This document shows, in pieces, positions 53,235-63,980 of a stretch of DNA of 64,000 nucleotides. The DNA lies in NCBI RefSeq assembly GCF_039555335.1, contig NC_092646.1, positions 23,934,893 to 23,998,892 on the forward strand, in the 5' to 3' direction. Every line of letters begins with the position of its first letter. The first letter of the stretch is position 1. The DNA is from Amphiura filiformis. Taxonomy: Eukaryota > Echinodermata > Ophiuroidea > Amphilepidida > Amphiuridae. The translations under genes and the position numbers were made by a program. Under the pieces are notes generated by a model. The model was not told where the DNA came from and searched no databases. It worked only from the letters and a program-made list of their open reading frames with translations.

Positions 53235-55119
53235 AGTTGAATAAAATTGCATGCCCTGACTTTGACATGAATCAAACTTGACTTAACTTATTTGAGTTCA
53301 CAATACATTGGGGATCACACGTTGGACTGTCACATAATGTAGACCGTAAGAGGGCATTTCAATCAATTTTAGTCACAACTGAAATCAAACTTATATCACT
53401 AGAGCAGAAATAAGATAGTGTGACATCACAAATGGCAAGTGGATTCAAATGGACCCACAGTATGTCATTAAGAATCGTGTCATTCCAATAACATATCACA
53501 CCCTTGTTTATCAATGTACAAACCTACCATGACACAGATGGTGGCTTAGATGTCTTATGTATCATAATTGCTGTGTTAGTGTAAACATCTATTCCTGAGA
53601 TAAGAAAGTTATTTTCATGCAAACAAATTACTAGTATTATCGAATCAAGAAGTAACAATTATGTTTGTGAGTTTTTAACCCAAAACAGAAGCAACTAGAT
53701 AAATTACATAAGGTGGAATTAGAAAATAAAATTTAAAAAATTAGCATAGTTAGGCCGGGAGCCTGTTATATATACCGGCAATGACAGAATATGTAGGCCT
53801 ATACGCCTGCATCATCAGTAGGCTTAGGTAAAATAATCAACCGGGTCAATTTTCTTCATGAGAGTGGGTATAGTGTGAACAGAGATTTTTGAACCCGGAC
53901 CCGGGTACAACCCGGATTAACTCGGGTCCCGGGTAAATAATTCATATGTGAACATGCCCTTATGTGCAAATGGGCTATTCCAGATGAAATCCATACACCT
54001 CCTATGGAAGATGTGACCTTGATCTTCCACACAGGGTGTAGAATTCAAATGGAGTCACACATTCAGGTAACTTGATTTGAAATTTACACTCCATGTGAGA
54101 GATTAAGGTCCTGTTTCCATGGTAGTGAATGGATTTCAACTGGAGTAGCCCTTAGCATTGTGAAATTGCACATAAAAATCCATAATTTGTTCAAACTTAA
54201 ATACCTCTGTATGTATCATATAACTATTATAAGTTTATATAACTGTGTTAGTGCAAGAAATGCTACTGGTTGCCTTGTAATAAATCTTGATCAAGAATAA
54301 TGAGAAGATATTGAGAGGCCCCCCCTAAAAAAAAAACCCACACCAATAATTGTATCATTACTTCCATCCATAACACTCAGATACAAAATGTTAACTGATA
54401 TTGGATATGAATTTCTTGCACAAACATGATACAAATCATCATCAGTACCAAGTCCCTTGTTAAATGAATGTTCAAACAAAGCTTAAAAGTCTCTATTTCA
54501 TCTGGTCCATCCCTGTGTAATACAGAAAGTTGTCCTTTTTTTTAATGCATTGTATACATGGAGGATTTAACATCCAAATCCTTCATGTACAGTTATTATT
54601 GTGTGTATCTATAGTAATGATAAATATTTGTACCTGTACAAAAAAAATGCAGTAAAATTGAATACAAAACAACAAAAAAGTTCATAGTTCATTGTATTTT
54701 ATTTTGTGAGTACTTAAAACATGGCATATAGGTGAACAAAAAAACACCCTATTTATGGGCCTGACCGACCTTACCTTTTGGGAGATTTGTGTGTGTTTGT
54801 TTTGCTAAAATTACATAAAATCAGCCATAATTTGGCCAAAATTAATTGATTTTGACTGAATTTTTTTTGAAAACATTTTTGCATTCAAGTTTGTGGTGAT
54901 ATTTTATGGTAATTTTAGCCTCCAAATAAATTCTAACTGACCGACCCTACTTGAAGTCTGTCCGCTCTTAAGACGGTTGGTTTTTTCTGTCACCTAAATG
55001 AACAACAATCCCTAGGATTTAAGGATTTTGAGCTTGAGCCAATTTGGTCATTTTGCTCAATATCATTTATCCTTCTTAGCAGCATGTCATATTGACAGAA
55101 GCTTAAAAAGTTACCTTTT
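53235..55119. other. Intergenic, no gene seen
   Basis: Apart from the MITE at 53967-54153 no domain-bearing frame was found. A degenerate CCCGGGTAC/ACCCGGATT repeat occurs at 53890-53940. Confidence 0.45.
53967..54153. mobile_element. GGAATAGCCCA palindromic MITE, copy g (full)
   Basis: Left end TGGGCTATTCCAGATGAAATC, right end TTTCAACTGGAGTAGCCC, centre GGAGTCACACATTCAGGTAAC. Stem divergence is moderate. Confidence 0.85.
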
Positions 55120-55462
55120 CAGAGTCTGCGTAGAGCAGCAACGTAGCTTGCGATGCCATCATGGCCTCTTCATTCAGCGTAGTGATTACTCTCCTCCAGG
55201 GTAGCGATTACTCTCTCCAATCACAAACATAACATCAGTATGGACAATGTAGATGTGATCGGCAGGGAGGATAACTTTTGGAACCGGAAAATCAGAGAAG
55301 CCTTGGGAGATCAAGACCCAAAGACCCACACTCAACCGGGATGCCGGATATGACCTGCCTGACATCTATGACGATCTGCTATCACTTGTGGGTGGTCAGG
55401 TGACCGGAGGAGAGTAATCACTACGCTGAATTAAGACTTGATGGCGTCACAAGCTATTTAAG
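55120..55462. mobile_element. Inverted-repeat element enclosing the Penelope-like fragment
   Basis: The left arm (about 55125-55200) and right arm (about 55408-55460) are imperfect inverted repeats. The shared core is AGCGTAGTGATTACTCTCC on one side and its complement, with a G-to-A drift, on the other. Outside the core the arms GCTTGCGATGCCATCAT and ATGGCGTCACAAGCTATT also pair. No clear target duplication was identified. Confidence 0.5.
55238..55400 (+). mobile_element. C-terminal tail of a Penelope-like element (GIY-YIG endonuclease region), frameshifted
   Basis: An open frame from ATG 55238 reads DVIGREDNFWNRKIREAL. A one-base shift near 55305 then gives EIKTQRPTLNRDAGYDLP and IYDDLL. 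The combination of REDNFWxRKIxEA, then PTLNRDxGYDLP, is the familiar C-terminal signature downstream of GIY-YIG domains in Penelope-like retroelements and related invertebrate elements. Nothing of the RT domain was found nearby. The fragment is flanked by inverted sequences (55170-55200 versus 55408-55440, core GTAGTGATTACTCTCCTCC), so it appears captured inside a small inverted-repeat element. Confidence 0.6.
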
Positions 55463-56038
55463 CTTATGGTATCCTTATTATTTTCTTTTTTTCCTCAAAT
55501 TCCTGGGTTTCTCTATCAGAAGTACTTTGATGGCAATAGGCAATCCATTCATTTCTATTTGTTCTATTATTCCTTTTATTCCACTTTTCAAGAGTTTTGT
55601 TGAATTCTTTTTTGACTTTTTGGTTGCTGCGATAGTGTTTCAAGCTCATCATCAATCATCAATATTTGTTGGCATTGTTTCACCTTCTGACTGTGCTTGA
55701 GGAAGCTAATATATTAGATATATCTGTTGCAGCCATTTCTTTTCGCAGTATTGTCAAAGTGATTTTTTATAGTTTTAATTTTTTGTTTCATTGGTCACCA
55801 CTGATTGATTTGAATACAGTCTCTAAAGTTGTCAAATTTGCTATCCAGAACAATGCTTCTCTTCTAAATCACATGGCCTCCTTTTTACAAAACTTGAAGT
55901 GAGACGCACATATTAAAAAATAAAAATATTATAATTAGTCATTATTGATTGCATTTCCTAAAACAATACGGTAGCATCTGTTGTGGTATTGAGAACTGAA
56001 ATTAAAAGAACTGCACTGCCATCAATCTTCACAAGGGG

Positions 56039-56486
56039 TCAGGCCCGGGGGGTCAGGGCCGTTCCTAGGGATTTTGCCGCCTTAGGCAAAGTCTCTCCCT
56101 CCCGCCACACCAAGCATACCAAAAAAGTGTCTTTTTTTTCACCGCCCATTTTCATCTTCCTTTTCTCCGCCCGTTTCTTCTTTCTTTTTCTCCGCCCCAT
56201 TTCTTCTTTCTTTTTCTCCGCCGTGTCTTCTTTCCTTTTCTCCGCCCGTGTCTTCTTTCCTTTTCTCTGCCCCGTTTCTTTTCCTTTTCTCAGGTCCCTC
56301 TTTTCCTTTTCCGTCCTGTTTTCTGTTCTCTTTTTGCCGCTTTTTATTTTTCCTCCCATTGTTCTTTTTATCCGCCCTCTTTCTCCATTCCTGTTTTTTT
56401 CTTTTTTCGCCCCCTTTTTTTTGCGCCCTTCTGCGTTTGCCGCCCTAGGCGACCGCCTTACCTGGCCTAATGGTCGGAACGGCCCT
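56039..56486. mobile_element. hAT-like element (AGGGCCGTTCCTAGG family), copy 2, 8-bp duplication
   Basis: It has the same subterminal sequences as 11498-11764 (CAGGGCCGTTCCTAGG, CGACCGCCTTACC, TCGGAACGGCCCT). ACAAGGGG flanks it at 56031-56038 and 56487-56494. A 14-base extra stretch (CAGGCCCGGGGGGT) precedes the left terminal repeat. The interior is expanded by tandem TTCTTTCCTTTTCTCCGCC-like blocks. Confidence 0.82.
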
Positions 56487-56516
56487 ACAAGGGGTGCTTG
56501 ACACAATGAAGAATGC

Positions 56517-56776
56517 CCATATGTGACACGATCAAGGGAAATGAGTCGGATGTCGATAATATTGATTTTGAGATATTGGCAAAGAAAGTGTTAAAATTCT
56601 TTTGTTTTATATTGTTTTCAGTGATTTATAAATTGATGTATCTTTGTAAAGAAATGTCGTATCAACATGGGGTTTTCAGTTTCGGAAAGCTCTAAATGTC
56701 CTCTTTAGAACTGTATGTAAAACTCATTTTCAACCAGGGTCGACATGCGACTCATTCCCCTTGATCATGTCACATA
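56517..56776. mobile_element. TGTGACACGATCAAGG MITE, copy 2
   Basis: Same ends and a nearly identical interior (ATATTGATTTTGAGATATTGG, TTCTTTTGTTTTATATTG) as 48813-49039. It is about 35 bp longer and lies immediately right of the hAT-like element 56039-56486. Confidence 0.82.
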
Positions 56777-57369
56777 TAATTTTGCTTCACTATGTCAGAA
56801 TTTCCAGAAAATGTGTTACATCTACACTTGGGGCGCTGTGGTCACATGTCATCATTGATGCAACAGGGAGGCAAAGTTTAGATTTAATTGGATGACGTAT
56901 TTAGTTCATATACTAAGTATTTTTTGAAGAAAGTTTATTTTTAGCATTTATGAATGAACCTGTTGCATCAAGGTATATAATATCCTTTTAACCTATTTTG
57001 TGGTATACATTAACTGAATTTTCTGTCCATAACAGTTGGTACATTGTTGGTGATAAAGCTTGTTCAACTAATTTGCGTGCATGTCTGTCTGGTTTGCTAT
57101 TCAATGATATAATATTATACCAAGAAATAAACTCTTCTACTTTAAATCTGTTTCCTACCTTCAGGAAACGATTTTGAATATCAATTGTATTAGCATGATT
57201 CCATAATTTGTTTATATTAATATCAATCAATTTACTGCTATCAGGCAAATGTTCCCAGTTACTTTTCAGTGTGTTAAGATCACATTTTTTATACAATATG
57301 AGATACCCATCTCTTAAAACAGCATTGTCAAATATTTGTTCTGTCACAATATCATCATTAATCTGAGAT

Positions 57370-57582
57370 CAGTGGCTGCACCAGGAATATTTTTTTTGGG
57401 GGGGGGCATTAGGGGGGACAAGTGAATTTCAGGGGGGGGGGCAAAATCAACAAATTTTGCACAAAATTACCGCAAAAAGTGGAATTTTCGTAATTTTGGG
57501 TTTTTTCGGGGGGAGGGGGGAACGGGCAAGAATTTTGACTGGGGGGAAATTTTCCCCAATGTCCCCCCGTGGCGCCGCCACT
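57370..57582. mobile_element. hAT-like element inserted in the USP pseudogene
   Basis: Ends CAGTGGCTGCACC and GGCGCCGCCACTG. Strong G runs lie on the left and CCCCAATGTCCCCCC on the right. USP coding sequence continues on both sides. The 8-bp flanks (TCTGAGAT, TGTTACAT) do not match clearly. Confidence 0.78.
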
Positions 57583-57914
57583 GTGTTACATAATGGCCAG
57601 ATTGCAATGTTTTCCCTCTACGCTGGATCACTGATTTCAGTGTGATATATCATGTGGTAATATTATTGCTTTGTTAACTGAGATGCTCTTTCTGGTTTTG
57701 TTACATTGATTATCACATCGGATTAATTGAATTACTAAAATTTCACGGCTGCTTTCTATTGTTGGAAGTAAAGGTTTTTTGCTGTTTTTCATCACACACA
57801 TCACAATCAATGCCAGTACGCACCTCTTCTCTTAGAAAATCTGAAATGCAACTTTGAACTGAACCTGAATTTGTTATCGCCAATGCCAATATGTTATGCA
57901 CAGATGATGTGTCA

Positions 57915-57925
57915 TTTATTTTATT
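57915..57925 (-). terminator. Candidate YJU2B-like poly(A) signals
   Basis: Two adjacent AATAAA hexamers on the minus strand lie about 270-280 bp past the stop codon at 58196. They fall within the upstream end of the USP pseudogene. Confidence 0.3.
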
Positions 57926-58142
57926 GCAACCTAGACGCCTTGTACTTTCTTTGCAAATTAATGACGTGTTGTGAGAAGAATCTTCCAAAAAAATGACAAA
58001 ATGAACTTGTAAAAAATTTACTTACACCCTGTTCATTACACGTACATATACTTTAAAAGTTTTGAAAGCAAATTTTTAAAGCTGTCAGCTAGAATTGTTA
58101 CTGGTGTATTCACACCATATGTCATTTGTGACTACTTAACAA

Positions 58143-58178
58143 CAGGTGGTAGTGTGGATTTCAAATGGAATAGCCCAA
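58143..58178. mobile_element. GGAATAGCCCA palindromic MITE, terminal fragment h
   Basis: Only the terminal part TGGATTTCAAATGGAATAGCC is present, 18 bp beyond the YJU2B-like stop codon and so probably in its 3' UTR. Confidence 0.6.
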
Positions 58179-58195
58179 TTTGCATATTTTTCTAA

Positions 58196-61100
58196 TTAAT
58201 CACTATCACTACTGCTAGTATAATCACACAAAAGTAATGACCTAGTGCTCTTTGGCTGTTCACTTCCTGTCACAATAACCTTTGACCTATCAAGTTCTTG
58301 TTCACCATCACCATCTAACTTATCAACATGTGTTAAAGTAGAAACAAGGTCATTCACCTTTGAACTTTCACCTTGCAACTTTACATGTTCCTGACTATTT
58401 TCAAAAGTTTCACTGTGGTTTGATTTGTTACTACAAGTCATTTTTGAGTCTCTGGATGAATTTGGTGAGATATTCGAGATATCGTCATGTCTACTTCTTC
58501 CATCACATGCTATTAGATTCTCGACACTACCACCTGTAGTGCTTTTTGATTGTTTACTGTTAACAGGGGTTGATGATACAACAGCATCAGTATTATCAAG
58601 TTTTCTTTTCTTTTTGATGACTACAAGTCCTAGATTAGACTTTGTAGTATCAAAAGCGTCTCCGAATCCTCCTGGGCTGGATGTCTTGAGTCTATCCAGC
58701 CCAAGCCTCTTGTGGATCTCTTGAAGGTTTTTCTTGCCACTAGTTGCTGCCATATTTGGAGATGTTGATGGTTCCTTGGAGATTGCAGCGGATGGCTTGG
58801 AAGATACAAATAGTGGTCTGTTTTTGATCTCTTGTCGTTTGTGCTTCTGTTTGTCATCAAAGGCTGAAAAATTGAAACGCATTAAAAAGGGTCAACTTGG
58901 AAGTACTATTATGTGAAAAGATTAGTAACAGGCTAATTCCATTCAAGGCTAAATTGGGCTATTCTATTTGAAATCCATCACCCCCTGTGGAAGACATGAC
59001 CTTAATCTCCCACACAGGGAGTGTAGATTTCAATTGGAGTCACCCATTCAAGTAAGCCCATTTGAAATTTATACTCCATGTTTGGAAGATTAAAGTCATA
59101 TCTTCCACAGAGGGTGTATGGATTTCAACTGGAATAGCCCATTGCACAAACTGGCCAGCATGGGCACTTTGGAAAAAGTGTACACCACAAAATAAATGTT
59201 ATCAACTGTTTCTTGTGTACAACAACATCCAAACTATGGGTTAGAAAGAGAAGAAACCCAATGTTTTGGGAGCATAATAACATCCCTTTTACAAGGTAAA
59301 AACATGTGCAGGCGCATAGTAAGGGGCCCAAGGGTTCAGGGGCATCGAGCCAAAGCGAAAAAAAAAAGCGTTAAAAGGGCCCGCACTGCTCCTTTTCCAT
59401 GGCTCCCGAGGCTCTTGCTATGCCCCTGAACATATGCGACAAAAGGAAGAATATGAAGACAGAATTGACCTTTCCTTCATACATGCCAATCATAAACAAA
59501 GTGTGAAGCCTGTTATGAGAGGATCATGTTGCTTATCCCAATGAAAAAATTTGGTGGCGTAGCATCATAGGGGCACGTGCCCCCAATCAATTGCAAAATT
59601 TAGAAAATCCCACAGGAAAATTGCCAAAAAATGGCTTGCGCCCTCCATCAAACCCGGTAGCCCCCCATATGATGACCCACGCTACGCCACTGATAATCTT
59701 TGTATGCTGTTTATCTTGCTCACAGTCAACTTACATTCCACTACATTATATTTCATAAGAGCTGCTAATTTCTTGTCTTCATCACTCTCAGCCACCAAGG
59801 GAATATCCAAAGATGATTTGGTTAACAGAGCTTGGTCTTGTTCTTCAGCTATCTTCAACGATTTCTTTTCTTCCTACAACAGAGAGAAAAGTGAAAATTA
59901 ATTTTGTGATGAATCCATGTCATCATGTCAAGTGACTTTGATGTCATATCTAGAATTTCAATTGAATGAACACAGCTGTCAACAGCGTGATGATTCTCCG
60001 CGTACACTGTGTGATGAACGCACGTGTGTGTGTAACACGGAAGTGAATCCAACCATACCAACTCACTCATGATTGGTTAGTATTCTCATTGTTGTATCCA
60101 GGCCTTGTCGTTTGAGGCGATACACTCTGGGTAATATTGATTAGCATCTGTTACCATTTACAGTACACTTACTCTAAACTTATTCCTCAGCATTTTGTTC
60201 TGCATATAGTCATCTCTCCATGCATCCTGCATATCCTCTATCTGTGACAAGGTTGGTATTACAGACTTCAATTTCTTGCCATCTTCCACACCGTGTTCAA
60301 GCTTGTACATAGGATCCCGTGATCTCTTTTTAATTACCTCTCGGTCTGAAAATATAACAAAATTGTTGATAAGAACTTTATTGGTCTTAAGGGTGAAATT
60401 ACTTCTTGAATATCAAAAATACAAGTTAACCACATATGATGGTGAACAATGATTAATAACTTTGTTAGGCTCATTTTTAAATACATATTAGAGTTGTGCG
60501 GTACAAATTACATACAAGCAAAGCATTTTGTGAATTTTGTACCAAAAATTAAATGAATGAAAATTCATAGATGGTCGCATGTCACAAATAGGTCACCCAA
60601 AAATGGAGGAGCCGTAACATGAAAATGCTTTCTTCCCACTTCAAGTTTAGTTTATTCTAAAAGTATGATACCTATTTTAGAAAGTTTGGTGTCATTTTGT
60701 AGATAATTATGTTCTTTGTCAAATACAAAAAACCACAAGTCAATTGGACAAATACTTTGAGATTTATACTTCATTCTTATTCAATGGGTGCGTCTTGTAA
60801 AGAATTCACGTAATTTGATTGGTTTTCGGTGTATAATATCTCACAATAGTTGATAGTGATATTAGTCAGGGCGCTACCGCATACGCAACGGCGGCACGCT
60901 TGTTGCTCCTCAATGATCGCGCGATAATGCGTTCACAGAACACACGTCGAGAACTAAGAACGCGATTCGCGGCTTAGATGTTCGTGATGGTTTCGCTCAT
61001 TTAAAACAACGGGGATGTCCTCACAAAAGTAACTTTATTTTTTTCTGAAAAAAGGCAGTTTTTCTCCCAAAAATTACATTAAAACTGAATAAGAATGAGA

Positions 61101-62986
61101 ATAAATGATATGATTTTGTCTTTTGCCTATCCAATATCGTGTCATAATGGACGGACTGGCCAATATTTTTTATCGTAGTGGATACGCCGCGCCGCATCCA
61201 CTACTCAAAATATTGGCCAGCCCATCCATTATGACACGATATTGATAGGCAAAAGACAAAATCCTATCATTTATTCTCTAAATATGTAAGATGTGTCAAT
61301 GGAGGAGCTGGGGCGGGTGAGCCCCATAGGGTTGTACACAAAATTGTGAAAATATAGCAAACTTCAAACCTTTGTATCTTAAAAAGTACAACTAGCATGA
61401 ACACCAAATTGCACATACATCATCCTGGATTGTTAATCTACCTCATAGTAGACCAACTGTAACAAAAGATGTAGCTAATTAATTGCCTAATTAGATGCTA
61501 ATTAAGACAGTTTTCCCTATATGTTACTGTACAAAGTGTGCACGTAATGCTCCGACATTTCTAAATGGCCTATCTCTTGCCCGAGTCACCCTGTTTATTC
61601 AAAAGTACACATATTTTTAAGGAAATTTGATGAGGAATTCAATTATGCTATTAGTTTTAGTGCCAGATATGGAGGAAAAAAGTTTTGATTGATAATGTCA
61701 TACAAATTGTAAAATTATTTTACAATTTTTGACCACCCTGAATGTTTAACGCAAGGGATACCAAACTCTTTCTTCCTAATTTGTTGGAAGGGCCAATGCA
61801 ATGTCTTTCTGAATCCATATTTATTTTGAGCTACATAGCTTTCAGAAAAAGAAAATATGGGGTTTACCATGACCCAAATTTTTTTTAAATTTTGTTGATG
61901 TTCCACCCTGTATATTTCTTACCCACCCTGTATTATGATTATAATTTGTTGATTTGGCATCCTTGTAATATAAGCTCTCCAGAAATGTATACTTTTAACG
62001 GTCTAAAATGTATTCATTAAAAGTTGTGTTGAAGTGAATTAAAATTAGTGATATTTTTATCATAAAACATTATGTTACACAAAAGATGACCAATTCATGA
62101 CATGCGACCAGATGGGAAAAAAACCCATGAATATGGTAGTAATGCTACCCTATATTTTCAGATTTAACAGGCCTCATTATGTCAAATAGGTATAAGTAAT
62201 AAGTCATTGGGCTAGTAAGTTTGATTGGTTAGTATCTGCCCAACTGGTTTGTTAATACATGAAAACACTCCTGACCAAACTTTACAATGCAACGATGTGA
62301 CCTGCTACCACAAAATGAGCCTAAAGTCACAAGCTGGTAGTTTCGAGACGTCCTGGCTGCTGTGTAGGTAGGTATTCCTTGTTTCACATGCACCTGTTCA
62401 AGCCAAAAGTATGTCTGTATGTCTTTTGTGATGAGGGCACAAGGTTCATGAATTCACAAAGAACACACTTCTGGCTTGTATAACAAAAAACATAACTTAG
62501 CAGCCAGGATGTCTCAAAACTACCAACTTGCAATTTTATGCTCATTTTGTGGTAGCAGGTCACATATAGGTAAGTCACTAAGGGAAAGGGGAGGGGGATG
62601 TCAGAAAAATATGTTGATCCAAGTAAAAATATAATAAGCATACTAGAACTAGCCTATTGTCACCAAGACTTCATGTGGAATTATACAGCAATTTATTCTG
62701 TAAGCTGTATAATCCATGTCTTGTTTTGATACTAGGCTAACTCTGTGAAGGCTTACATGATGATTGTCATACCAAATCCTACCTTCAGTAAGGACCTGTT
62801 CATTATCAGCCATGTCCCATTTCTGATTCTTTCGTCGTGCTCCTTTGATGATCTTATAATCGCAATTCTGTGGATCTGTCTCGATGACGTAATAGTTGTC
62901 ACACAGGTGACACTTCATCTTGAACTGATAGATTGGGGTGGTGTAATAGTTGCCAACCTTCTTCTTCTCAGCATTGTACCTCACAC
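58196..62986 (-). CDS. YJU2B: YJU2/CCDC94/CCDC130 family splicing factor (YJU2B-like), 3' four exons, 5' end outside window
   Basis: This is a nuclear protein of the CWC16/YJU2 family that acts with the spliceosome around the first catalytic step. Coding exons (minus strand) are 62986-62783, 60345-60173, 59873-59735 and 58863-58196. Phases join cleanly to 393 residues plus a TAA stop. The first visible exon starts in mid-codon at GVRYNAEKKKVGNYYTTPIY and carries a CHLC zinc-binding pair followed by TDPQNCDY and WDMADNEQ. The next exons carry KLEHGVEDGKK and the coiled, charged EEKKSLKIAEEQDQALLTK. The last exon starts FDDKQKHKRQEIK, continues as a long Ser/Lys/Asp-rich tail, and ends DYTSSSDSD, like the acidic end of human CCDC130. 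This tail and the ERDQAL-like segment favour CCDC130/YJU2B over YJU2/CCDC94. The exons encoding the N-terminal YYPPDF-type region and first CxxC were not found up to 64000. Confidence 0.92.
58953..59142. mobile_element. GGAATAGCCCA palindromic MITE, copy i (full)
   Basis: Left end TTGGGCTATTCTATTTGAAA, right end TTTCAACTGGAATAGCCCA, with GACATGACCTTAATC and GATTAAAGTCATATCTTCC stems. It lies in the last YJU2B-like intron, about 90 bp upstream of the final exon. Confidence 0.87.
59309..59428. mobile_element. Short hAT-like element, near-exact 8-bp duplication
   Basis: Ends CAGGCGCATAGTAAGGGGC and GCTATGCCCCTG. Flanks AACATGTG (59301-59308) and AACATATG (59429-59436) agree at 7 of 8 positions. 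It is 120 bp, in the YJU2B-like last intron. Confidence 0.78.
59550..59692. mobile_element. hAT-like element (GTGGCGTAGC ends), worn left terminus
   Basis: Left GGTGGCGTAGCATCATAGGGG, right CCATATGATGACCCACGCTACGCCACTG. The expected CA at the left tip has decayed to TT and no duplication is clear. It sits 43 bp past the donor of the YJU2B-like exon 59735-59873. Confidence 0.72.
59940..60095. repeat. Fragment related to 44874-45484
   Basis: It shares TTTCAATTGAATGAACACAGC, CCATACCAACTCACTCATGATTG and GGTTAGTATT with the larger element. It lies in the YJU2B-like intron between two coding exons. Confidence 0.6.
61097..61278. repeat. Long near-perfect palindrome, about 180 bp
   Basis: GAGAATAAATGATATGATTT, GTCTTTTGCCTATCCAATAT and CGTGTCATAATGGACGG pair with their complements ending ATCATTTATTCTC. 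The tip is GTAGTGGATACGCCGCGCCG then CATCCACTAC. It lies in the YJU2B-like intron. Confidence 0.8.
61279..62782. other. YJU2B-like intron
   Basis: Large intron between coding exons 60345 and 62783. It contains ACCACCCTG(A/T)ATGTTT/CCACCCTGTAT motifs near 61730 and 61903-61930. GGTAG(TTT)CGAGACGTCCTGG near 62337 pairs with CATCC...TCTCAAAACTACC near 62505. No gene is seen. Confidence 0.5.
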
Positions 62987-63837
62987 CTGCGCAATAAAAG
63001 CATATACCAAGGTAATAATGGTCAGTGCATGGTCTTTGTAAACATCCTTTTCTTTGGGGGGAGGGGGGTCCATGCATATTACCAGACCTGCCAACCTACC
63101 GAAGTCAGAATGAGGGACATTGAGAGCAAAACCTTGTACATGTACACAAACCAGGTACCGACAAATTCAAAGACTTGAGGTGTGCAATACTTCCAGAATT
63201 CAGAGAAGGTTTTGCAGGTCTGAATTTATCACAATAGACAATAGAGAATGCTATAGCAAATTTTAAAGTGACATTTTCATCATTTTCTGCTGTTCTTACA
63301 TTTAAATTTCCTATCACTGAAATTTTCAGAAAACAGGACTGTCCCTCATTTTCACTTTGGCAAACCCCAAATCAGGGACAGTTGGCAGGTCTGTATTACA
63401 TGTTCAGTAGGGTATCAGGGTCAGTTGTCTGAGGAGGCAAAGACAAAAATATTTGCAGTGGGAAATATTTTGTTCCTGTGATACTGTGATAATTGCACCA
63501 GAAATGTGATTTTTTTCCATTTTGTACACCATTTTAGCTCAAAATTAAGGTGAAATTTTGTGTTTATCAGGCCAATTTTCAATTTCACTCTTTTTTTGCC
63601 AAAATAAAAATACAGTTTTGTGTTTACTTAAAAGTTTCAATTTTACACGGGGGAGGGACATTTTCTTTGGGGTTGGTCTTTAGGGGGTTGAAATTTTCTT
63701 TTGAGTTAGCAAATCAAGTCATTTGCAGTATTCACACACCCACCTCAACTGCCCTGCAAATTAAAGACCACATTAGTAATGATATAAAAAATGGAGCCTG
63801 ATTTTAAAGACACTGTCCACTCAGTGAGCAGTATCCA
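62987..63837. other. YJU2B-like intron or 5' flank
   Basis: No exon matching the expected N-terminal part of the family was found on the minus strand. CAGACCTGCCAACCTACCGA at about 63083 pairs in part with GACAGTTGGCAGGTCTG at 63376, indicating a further inverted-repeat element of about 310 bp. Confidence 0.5.
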
Positions 63838-63980
63838 AACTTCTTCTTTACACAAGGAGTGTGAATTTCAAATGGGGTTACCTGAATGGGTGACTCCATT
63901 TGAAATCTACGCCCCCTGTGTAGACAATTAATGTCAGGTCTTCCATAGGGGGTATATGGATTTCAACTGGAATAGCCCAA
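63838..63980. mobile_element. GGAATAGCCCA palindromic MITE, copy j
   Basis: Centre GGGGTTACCTGAATGGGTGACTCC and right arm GGATTTCAACTGGAATAGCCC are present. The outer left arm is missing or degraded. Confidence 0.8.

Larger units (their letters stand above)
56988..57988 (-). pseudogene. Broken ubiquitin-specific protease (USP) domain fragment
   Basis: Three minus-strand reading-frame pieces line up as the C-terminal half of a USP catalytic domain. Piece 1 (57988-57743) carries IDCDVCDEKQQKTF, a zinc-binding CxxC type segment. The frame shifts near 57750 into REILVIQLIRCDNQ, matching the USP core strand that precedes the His box. It shifts again near 57640 into LKSVIQRRGKTLQSGHYVT, which contains the catalytic His box GHYV. 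After an inserted element (57370-57582), piece 3 continues with DGYLILYKK, the usual USP C-terminal strand, then about 90 residues not recognised. The Cys box is not seen. With two frameshifts and a transposon insertion it is a pseudogene, perhaps from a multicopy or mobile gene. It lies just downstream of the YJU2B-like gene in the same orientation. Confidence 0.72.

Noticed and set aside
56039-56506. Overlapping 172-codon (+) and 155-codon (-) frames
   Set aside because: Both are low-complexity translations of the C/T-rich core of a hAT-like element with no domain; length comes from the absence of A/T-rich stops.
57370-57582. 8-bp target duplication for the element in the USP pseudogene
   Set aside because: The flanks TCTGAGAT and TGTTACAT do not agree well enough to claim one.
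62649-63077. Treating the full 142-codon frame as one exon of the YJU2B-like gene
   Set aside because: Only 62783-62986 matches the family; good acceptor and donor signals sit exactly at those limits, and the extensions are intronic.
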